DNA of 64,000 bases. It comes from Ptychodera flava. Taxonomy: Eukaryota > Hemichordata > Enteropneusta > Ptychoderidae. Shown here one piece after another: positions 56,521 to 64,000 of the stretch. The notes under the pieces were generated by a model, which searched no databases, was not told the DNA's origin, and saw nothing but the letters and a program-made list of their open reading frames with translations. The translations under genes were made by a program, and so were the position numbers. Positions within the stretch are counted from its first letter, which is position 1, and the number at the start of each line of letters is the position of its first letter. Where the stretch lies: positions 35,288,032 to 35,352,031 of the forward strand of contig NC_091947.1 in NCBI RefSeq assembly GCF_041260155.1. Reading direction: 5' to 3'.

Positions 56521-59500
56521 CGCGCGCGCGAACTAGTGAAACTATGTGCACAAAGGAAATCGAAAGTTCAAATATACATTTTAGTTGTTACGACGGTAAC
56601 GTAAGGGTATGTAAAATCCAGATTTTCTCCTTGCTCTGTCCTCCTTAATATTCAATAACAAATCATCTCAAAAAACTGGCTGCTCACTTAATCCAGAGTA
56701 GATTGGGTTTTCTTTACCTGTACTGGTAAGGCTTCTCTGGTTTACATGTTTCTGAAGTAGCTCTCTTAATCTTACCTCTTCATTGTTGACGGCATCCAGG
56801 ATAGATTCCTTACTGAAAAGATGAACCATTTGCTCGCCGGACAGTTCAGCATTCTGAAATTTTAAAGGGAAATAATTAACGTTTCACTCGTTATTAGTCC
56901 CCACGGACACCGTCCGGGGGGACTTATAGATTTGGTCATGTCCGTGCGTGCGTGCGTCCGTCCGTCCGTCCCTTCACGCAGATATCTCAGAGACGCCTGG
57001 AGCGATTTCGTTCAAACTTGGTACAAGGATAGTACCCTACCGCATACAGATGCACGTCAATTTGTTTCACAATGCGATCAAATTTGGCCGTGTTAGACTA
57101 CTTTTTAGTTTACACCTCCATAGACTCCAATGTATAAGACAGTTCTCCATAGACTTCCATGTATAAGGCAGTTCTTCATAGACTCCAAAGAAAAATAAAA
57201 ATTTAGTTTCTCATAGTACATGCATCAAATCTGTTAAGAGCTATAAATACTTAGGACTGACAATTAAATCAAATGGTAGTTTTAGTGACACAATTACAAA
57301 TTTGGCTGATAAAGCAGCAAAATCTTTGTATAGTTTAAAAAGGGTTTTATTGCACAACAAAAAGATAAAATTTTCCCTACATCTATTCAATGTTTTCATT
57401 AAACCTGTTTTACTGTATGGCTCAGAGATTTGGGGACAAGATTTCATGGATTACAAGAAGTGGGATAAGTCAGCAATTAAAAAAACTCACCTCAAATTTT
57501 GTAAGAACATTTTACAGTGTAATAGTCAAGCTTGTAATGCCGCTGTGAGGGGTGAACTAGGACAATTCCCACTTCTACTTGAGATCAAACTTAATATTGT
57601 TAAATACTGGCTTCATATTGTACAACTTCCACATTGTAATCTTGCTAAAGAAGCTTTTCTGGAGCAAATGGTAAACAACACTAACAATAGATCCTGGTTT
57701 AACTGTTTAAGTGCTTAATTAAAGACAATGGAATGGACTTTCTCCTTGATAAAGCTCCATCACTTAAACACCACAAAGTTATATCTGGATTAATGAAAAC
57801 AAATTTAACAAAAAATTATGAAGTCTTTTGGAAAAATTTGATCACTGATGAAAATAGTAAACTAAGAATGTATGCCAAATAAAACATAATTTTAGATTAG
57901 AACCCTACTTAACACAGTTACAAGGTGAGAAAAGAAAATTACTCACCAAACTTCGCATTAGCAATCATGATCTAGCAATTGAAAGAGGGAGACACACTGT
58001 TCCAAAAACCCCAATTACTGAAAGATACTGCAATCAGTGTAACGCCAACAGTATTGAAGATGAAACACACTTTTTATTAGTCTGTCAGAAATACAAAGTC
58101 CAAAGAAAGAACTTTTTCAGTAAAATCAATTTCCCAAACGACAATACTGAAAATCAGCTTATTTCTCTACTAACGAAACAAGAGTTATCTTTTAATAAAC
58201 AACTTGCATATTATATTTTTACTTTATATAAACAAAGAAATACCTAGTTATATTTATTATTAGCTAATATTATTATACTGTAATACTTTATCTTTATTGA
58301 AGAAAATTTGAACTTATTTTGTATCACACTTTTATTGCCACAAATGTGATGTAAATCCTATATTTACAAGCAAGCAATAAAAATATTATTATTATATTAT
58401 TATTATTGCAAAAAGGATGCAGTGACTCAGTTTTTAGTCCCCACGGATGAAGTCCAGGGGGCTTATAGATTGGGTCATGTCCATCCGTCCGTCCGTCCGT
58501 CCGTCCATCAGTGAGTCCATCCGTCCACGCAGATATCTCAGACATTTTGACAAAATGTCACGTGACCTCGGTGACCTTTGACCTCAAATATACATATTTG
58601 TCCATAACTCAGTAACCACAAGTGCTACACCCTTCATATTTGGTATGATGGGAGACCTTATGACGCCACATACTGTACCTCATTAATTATGCGCATATCT
58701 AATTCTGAACAAGCCAATAGAGCTGGATGTCTGATTTTCGGTATATAGGGATAACTATAGGATAGAATTTTTTTGACAAAATGTCATGTGACCTCGATGA
58801 CCTTTTACCTCAAATATACGTTTATGTCAATAAATAAGTAACCACAAGTGCTATGTCCTTTATATTTAGTAGGATGGGAGACCTTGTGACAACACACGCT
58901 TTACCTCATTAATTATGCACATATCTAATTCTGGGCAAGCGAATAGAGCTAGAGGTCTGATTTTTGGCATATAGGGATTAATTAGCAATACAATTTTTTT
59001 TTCAAAATGTCACGCGACCTCGATGACCTTTGACCTTGATTATACATATATATGCATAACTCAATAACCACAAGTTCTATACCCTTCAATTTTGATAGGA
59101 TATTAGACCTTAAGATGTCACATCTTGTACCTCATTTATTGTGCGCATATGTATTTCTTGGCTGGCCAATACTGCTAGAGGTCTGATCTTTTTTCCCGAT
59201 TTAGAACCATAACTTAGACATGCCTCATGTGTTTCAAATTTGGAACAACGACATAGACCTATGTGCCCATAGATCTCAACATATACACTCAAGTGATACT
59301 TCTTAATGACCACATTTCCCTGCCCAATCAAGACTAATACTCCTACAAGTGGGGACTATGTCATTGTCAATGACTTGATCAAAATAAAACCGAGATATGG
59401 TGATCACTCGAAGAGCTGTGATGGAGATGATAGCAGCTTTCTATGATAGGAAGCGATGGCAGTCTTCACTGATTGTGAAAATATTTTAACAGGATGGAAA

Positions 59501-62500
59501 ACTTTGAATCTTTACTAAACGACTTTTGAGAAAGGGAAAGTGTGAGAGTAATAAAAAAACCAGGAAAAGAAGGGATGATACCTGGTACAAATGACACGAC
59601 TTGTCCGACTCCTGGCTTTATCGCACCTGCACCGTCACTATTAGAATTAACTGATCGGTCTAAATCGTCTTGGATCAAAGCTTAGAGACCCTACCTGTAT
59701 TTTATCAGAGTTTCTTTTGATACAGTATTCATCTGACGCCCAACCGTCAAAGATTGCTATTGTCTTGTTGTAGATATTTGTCCAGTCGAAGTTTCTGGGA
59801 TTTCCGCTTTTTACGTAGAAAGCTGCCTTGAATGTTTCCCTGAAGGGGTCAGTGAAAGCCACAGTACGGAGTCGTTCGTATGTTGCAAACCAACCTACAA
59901 TGCCCCATGGGCAACAAGTAACAGATCTGCTGTGAGTCTTTCGGGATTGCCATTTGCTTTGCAAACTTAATAAATATATTAGCTAAATAGATTGACAAAT
60001 GATTTCTGCTTTAATGTCGAAGCAGTCAAGGATGTTGACTTGTATTTATATTTTAGTATCGATGTTATTCGAGATCAAGAAATAAATGCACAGTAAGGAT
60101 TTAGAACGATCGGCAATTCATCTTATTTCGAACTTGAAGCATCAAAGGGGATATTAAAGTTTGAAATTCAAAAACTTCGCAGACTAACCTGTGCAGGCAT
60201 CGTACCATCTATCCATAAGTCCTTGACCTGCACGCGGCCAATGTCCTGATTGAGATTCCCAACAACGCTGGTACACGTCGAAGATAAGACGACAATCTTT
60301 GTTCGCCATTTCGCAGACTGTAATAGGTTGGAATTTCTTGTTAGTTATACTCTCATTTTCAATAATCGATAATATTAATAGTTTTGCTTTATATAAGATT
60401 GTAGTGACAAATAAAACGACTATGATAAATTTGTAAATTCATTTTTAAATTTTCCAGCTGTGCGCGCCGTAAAATACTGTAAACAACGGGTTACCTGCAT
60501 TCACTACGTCAACGTGAAATCCACGAAGCCCGCCATCATCATGTCTGAAAATAAAAAAAAACCACACAAACTCAAAGCTCAAAGAACGAAATGAACTTGC
60601 ATAAACAGATCAAACAATAAGAAAAAGAGTTGCAGTGGCTATGAAAATCGCGATTCTTCGCCAAATGCCATTTTATATGAATGATATCGTAGATATGATA
60701 TACATACATTTGTCAAATCATGCAGCAGCACATCCTTGGTGCATATTTTTATAATACAATGCATGTCTTGCTGGAAAATACAGATATTCGTTTCAGCTGT
60801 CACAGACTTTAGTTCGGAAAATGACTTCGCTTACATTTACTGTATCTTACGTGCAAGAGACTCAACGAATTGAAAGGCTCGAGATGAATCGCTTTCGTAG
60901 TATTTTTAAAGGACCTTGTGCAATGTGCAGTCAAAGTTACACAAGATGAAATGTATAAATAGCCATCTCTCAATTTCTCTATTAATAAGTAATAACAGCA
61001 TATCGTCATAAGTTTTAAAGTCAACTTAGTCTAGTAATTTCAGAAAGATTACGTTAACATTGTAGACGGTACTTGAATGTTGCATTGTAGTGTCGTTATT
61101 CTTGAATTTCCATTTTATGTTTGACTGATTCCTTGCACACTCCACTATACTTACATGTATTCAAGACTTGTTCCATCATGTCCAATGGCGAAAGTCCAGA
61201 TACGTTCGGTGTCGCTCGGTGCTTGTTGCGAAGTCGCTGTGAAGTAAATGTCATAATTATGTTTTTTTTCCTCAGACAAATCATGAAGTAATAGTTCCTG
61301 GCATACATAGGAAAGGAATAGTAAGTAAAGACCAAAATGTTAATAATTGTGACTGGTGAGACAGACGAGAGGGTTGTTTTTAGCGGAGCATCACGGAGAA
61401 GAAATTAATCACTGACTAAGGAATGGGGTTTATCACATGTGAAATGATACTGAGATAGGACAAACGTTACGTTATGTATTTTGTACATGGTGCTTTAACA
61501 GATGTACGTGTGTCCTAACCGGCAAGTCTTTAATCTAGTCTCTGCATCTCACCAAATACATACGTAATCCGAGGTTTTCAAAGTATGCCAAAGGATCATC
61601 CAAAGCTTTTGAACAAAATTTTGTGGATTACCTGCAGACTATAGCAATAGTCCCAGGTCCTACGGAAAGCCTAGCTCTGCATGTGACATGTCAGTAACAC
61701 ATTTTGTACTACCCCTTGCTTACAGACGCATGGAGAAAGTGAACCAGTGCTTTTAAACTCGGGTATAAGTTGTCATATATTCTGGCTAAAAACCTCAGAA
61801 ATGGTAATTGTTATGTGCTGAAATAGACCTGACAAACATAGAACCATTAAGAAAGACTTTCATCGTCGACGCTTTTTGAGTCGATCGTGTACACAACACG
61901 TTGCATATGAAATTTTTGGTAACTATCACTTTTGAGGTAGTTTGTGCTATCTCAGCCAGAGAAAAAATGTACTCGGACATGCATGTATTGCCATTCATTG
62001 TCAGGAATCACGATTTGTGTAAATCTTTCCAAGAGCTGATAGTGGAATGTCCAACCTGTGTCGAAGAATACCAAATTCTGACGCACTGCGTGCTGAACAA
62101 CAAGTAGATATCGTAGATATTAACGAGTTAATATTCGTCTGGAGTAAAAGTACATCACATTACATAGGGTATACGTCGAATGTGATAACATTTCGTTCCG
62201 GTACATAATTGGTCAATAATTCCGTTTAATATGTAAATCACTATGAGCTATCGTTAGTTACAAAATTGCCATGTTAGCAAACGATATATTCGGATAATAC
62301 GTGCATATTTTGCCATAGTTTTCAAATAGCGATTCTATTCCTGAACAACATCATCTAAAACACTAAATTGTTCAGCCTCTAAGTAATTATTAATCAATCG
62401 GATGATGAAATGAAAGCAAATGCTAACTTACGTTCAGTTTGTCGACCTGCATCACTATTGGTAACATTAATGTCCATCTTAGGTTGTCGAGTAAAACTCA

Positions 62501-62669
62501 TGGCTGCCACAACAAGAGCCACCACCGCAATAATAGCGACGACAACCAATGCCACCAGTAGCGCCCTCGGGGAACTGCCTGAAGAACCACCGGTGACCAT
62601 CCTCTCCTTGTCGCTGTGAAAATTGACTGAATTGTCACCGACTGAATAAGTTTCACTTCGCTCTGCCAT
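56144..62669 (-). CDS. Gene C: paralogue of gene A, membrane-anchored SBP_bac_3-like protein
   Basis: Seven exons on the minus strand, of the same lengths and phases as gene A: 62669-62432, 61236-61155, 60544-60495, 60317-60189, 59894-59695, 56853-56776, 56351-56144. They give 328 residues with no stop. The N-terminus is MAERSETYSVGDNSVN, the membrane segment ALLVALVVVAIIAVVALVVA lies at about residues 37-58, and the binding domain follows: RIWTFAIGHDG, GGLRGFHVDVVNAV, WFATYERLRTVAFTDPF, EEVDAAFINVNMF, MMMRKDNTLASWWNPAF. Exon 4 is identical to that of gene A at every base, while exons 2 and 5 differ at many sites. Intron 5 holds hairpin-ended elements and a truncated LINE. An extra exon 7 lies at 45180-45387. 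The last exon is not identified. Intact frames in both genes point to selection for protein. Confidence 0.85.
56455..56528. repeat. (CA)n(TC)n tract in intron 6 of gene C
   Basis: CA repeat followed by CT repeat and a short CG run. It is the counterpart of the (TC)n tract of gene A that received the Tx1 LINE, and it serves as the unoccupied site. Confidence 0.95.
56896..58435 (+). mobile_element. AGTCCCC-family hairpin element split by a LINE
   Basis: It starts with AGTCCCC, ACGG, ACA, CCGT, CC, GGGGGACT (a near-perfect hairpin at 56896-56924), then (GTGC/GTCC)n, then GATATCTCAGAGACGCC and core sequence with AGACTCCA/ACTTCCATG blocks that match 47795-47890 in inverse. At GCATC/TGCA (about 57222) the core is interrupted by a LINE and resumes at about 58413 with GCAAAAAGGATGCAGTGACT, as in the uninterrupted copy near 47780-47810. 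It lies in intron 5 of gene C; gene A has none. Confidence 0.6.
57222..58412 (+). mobile_element. 5'-truncated LINE fragment, C-terminal half of ORF2
   Basis: It begins within the region after the reverse-transcriptase core (YKYLGLTIKSNGSFSD near 57245) and runs through FIKPVLLYGSEIWGQ near 57395, KTHLKFCKNIL and AVRGELGQFPLLLEIK near 57545-57590, to a Cys/His cluster (CNQCNA, THFLLVCQKY) near 58030-58095, ending in a TTA-rich tail. The frame breaks near 57715 and again near 57880. This C-terminal type matches that of the 2A LINE at 17826-22752, so the two are related clades. It is nested in a hairpin-ended element. Confidence 0.85.
58436..59357 (+). mobile_element. AGTCCCC-family hairpin element, second copy
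   Basis: It starts AGTCCCCACGGATGAAGTCC (foldback with AGGGGGCTT), followed by (GTCC)n at about 58485-58505, CAGATATCTCAGACATTTTG, and three to four core repeats of about 226 bp with GACCTCGGTGACCTTTGACC. It ends GTGGGGACT at 59349-59357. It is the shorter, inverted relative of 46181-47773. The empty site in gene A is near 33757. Confidence 0.65.
60545..61154 (-). other. Gene C intron 2
   Basis: Intron between exon 2 and exon 3, paralogous to 35007-35734 of gene A with small length differences. Nothing else was recognised. Confidence 0.75.
61237..62431 (-). other. Gene C intron 1
   Basis: A 1.2-kb intron that matches the ends of the 3.35-kb intron 1 of gene A but lacks the minisatellite array and the 968-bp TTAA element. 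A single diverged copy of the 31-bp unit lies at about 61448-61466. Confidence 0.75.
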
Positions 62670-62940
62670 TCGCTAACCTATCGGAGGATTAAACGGCAGA
62701 AAAGGTAAAAATAAAGAATCAATAACGAAACTAACGTGAAGGCCAGTGTGATTGTTTGTCATATTTTTCAAGGGCATACTCTACTAGGAGTCCGGCAGCC
62801 AAATCCACTTTTTGTCCTGAACCTTGTGTTAGGGTCTTAAGTTTTTTTTTAACCGGATTTTGCTAGTCAAGATAACCAAAGTGAAAAAAATAGTTACTGG
62901 ATCTCTGTCAGTATTGAGCAATTTTAGATAATTAGCATAA
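62670..62940 (-). promoter_or_regulatory. Gene C 5' untranslated and promoter region
   Basis: Bases 62670-62715 match the region upstream of the gene A start. Beyond that the copies differ. No core promoter element was recognised. Confidence 0.4.
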
Positions 62941-63430
62941 ACAAAATGGCCGCCAAATTATCACAAATTACCATTGGAAGCAGTAGAAGTAGGCTTATAT
63001 TGTTCAAGTCTGCAAGTAAAAGCACATTTGTATTAGTGCTTGAACTAAAAAAAGGTTAGTAATCATAGATGAATAAATTTAAATACTAATTTGCATAAAT
63101 TAACACAAAATTATCACAAATTACCATTGGAAGCAGTAGAAGTAGGTTTATATTGTTAAAGTCTGCCAGTAAAAGCACATTTCTATTAGTGCTTCGACTA
63201 AAAAAGGTTAGTAATCATAGATGAATAAATTTAAATATTAATTTGCATAAATTAACACAAAATTATCACAAATTACCATTGGAAGCAGTAGAAGTAGGCT
63301 TTATATTGTTAAAGTCTGCCAGTAAAAGCACATTTCTATTAGTGCTTCAACTAAAAAAAGGTTAGTAATCATAGATGAATAAATTTAAATACTCATTTTG
63401 AAATACTCATTTGCATAAATTAACACATAA
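62941..63430. repeat. About 152-bp tandem repeat, three copies
   Basis: Each unit contains ATTACCATTGGAAGCAGTAG (near 62968, 63119, 63273), AAGCACATTT-TATTAGTGCTT and GGTTAGTAATCATAGATGAA. The units are about 95 percent alike, which points to a recent array. It lies 0.3-0.8 kb upstream of the gene C start codon. Confidence 0.85.
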
Positions 63431-64000
63431 ACCAAATTTTATAGGAAAGCTTGAACTGTAGCAAAGTAGATTATAAACAATGCTACAATGAATGCTAAAT
63501 GAATTGGTGCGGAAAAGGGGAAGGCAGCTCCACACACCATACTACTTTTGCGGATATTCAGTGTTTTCCTATGTTACTCGTAATATGTTTTATATTTTCG
63601 TCTTCTATAATTTTGGACACAGTGTTGGGACACTATGGCGAAACAAAAAGTCTACAACGAGGTAAAAGTAGGCTCCGTGTTTCATACAGCTCTCTCAACA
63701 TTATGCACGTGCCCGAACACAAATATAACCGGTCCAATAACTGGCAAACGAAAATACCATGACAGTCTTACAAGGAATACAATCTCTAACAGAAAGAGAC
63801 CAAATACAACAAGCAAAGAAGCTCCTCGGACGTTTCGAAGAAGAAGTCAAATAACAACTTACACATAAACTAAAAATATAAGTTGTTACGTACAAAAAAC
63901 TACTTCCCCAAACCAAACCAAAGGGTTCTTTTTCAGGGCCACCAAATTTTTCAGCCAAAGAACTATCATTGAAATACGATGGCCAGGCCGCCATCATATT
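63431..64000. other. Right-hand end, no gene recognised
   Basis: Open frames of 77-98 codons occur on both strands (63635-63868 plus, 63701-63997 minus). They overlap and show no domain that I recognise. A minus-strand frame starting near 63997 has hydrophobic stretches but no further support. The window ends here. Confidence 0.4.

Noticed and set aside
1-64000. Retroviral or LTR-type elements
   Set aside because: I found no paired long terminal repeats, protease-integrase order or envelope-like frame; both large reverse-transcriptase elements are non-LTR LINEs with AP endonucleases.

Overview
The window is nuclear DNA of an animal, most likely a marine invertebrate deuterostome (hemichordate, echinoderm or cephalochordate). 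The reasons are spliced genes with GT/AG introns, orthologues of the animal genes RNF139 and RNF145, several LINE clades (one with a 2A peptide, one of the Tx1 type), many short DNA transposons and AT-rich, repeat-laden introns. The species cannot be fixed from the sequence alone.

Left third (1-17.8 kb). After about 5 kb with no recognisable gene comes a head-to-head pair of sterol-regulated RING E3 ligase genes: RNF139/TRC8 on the minus strand (5469-9031) and RNF145 on the plus strand (9747-15937). About 715 bp separate their start codons. Both have a short first coding exon, a phase-1 intron at the same place and one long second coding exon, so they look like an old inverted tandem duplication. 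The RNF145 intron holds two non-autonomous DNA transposons side by side.

Middle (17.8-39.4 kb). A full-length LINE with a 15-bp target-site duplication (17826-22752) carries a 2A (DVELNPGP) motif in ORF1. It is followed by a hairpin-ended tandem-repeat element and by a small inverted-repeat transposon that has picked up a piece of 28S rRNA. From 27.1 to 39.4 kb on the minus strand lies gene A of a two-gene family: a type II membrane protein whose extracellular part is a bacterial-style amino-acid-binding (SBP_bac_3, periplasmic binding protein) domain, split over at least seven exons whose phases all agree. A 5.95-kb Tx1-clade LINE sits inside a (TC)n tract of its intron 6, and a 27-copy 31-bp minisatellite fills part of intron 1.

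Right third (39.4-64 kb). The second copy, gene C, runs from 62669 down to at least 56144. A further copy of exon 7 (45180-45387) lies downstream of it and is a candidate alternative exon. Comparing gene A with gene C gives natural empty sites that date most insertions: the Tx1 LINE, the pearl-like elements, a truncated LINE nested inside one of them, and an L2-type LINE that was itself hit by a 2.46-kb inverted-repeat element. Large parts are simple repeats and relics without host genes. The 3'-terminal exon of the binding-protein genes was not identified with confidence.
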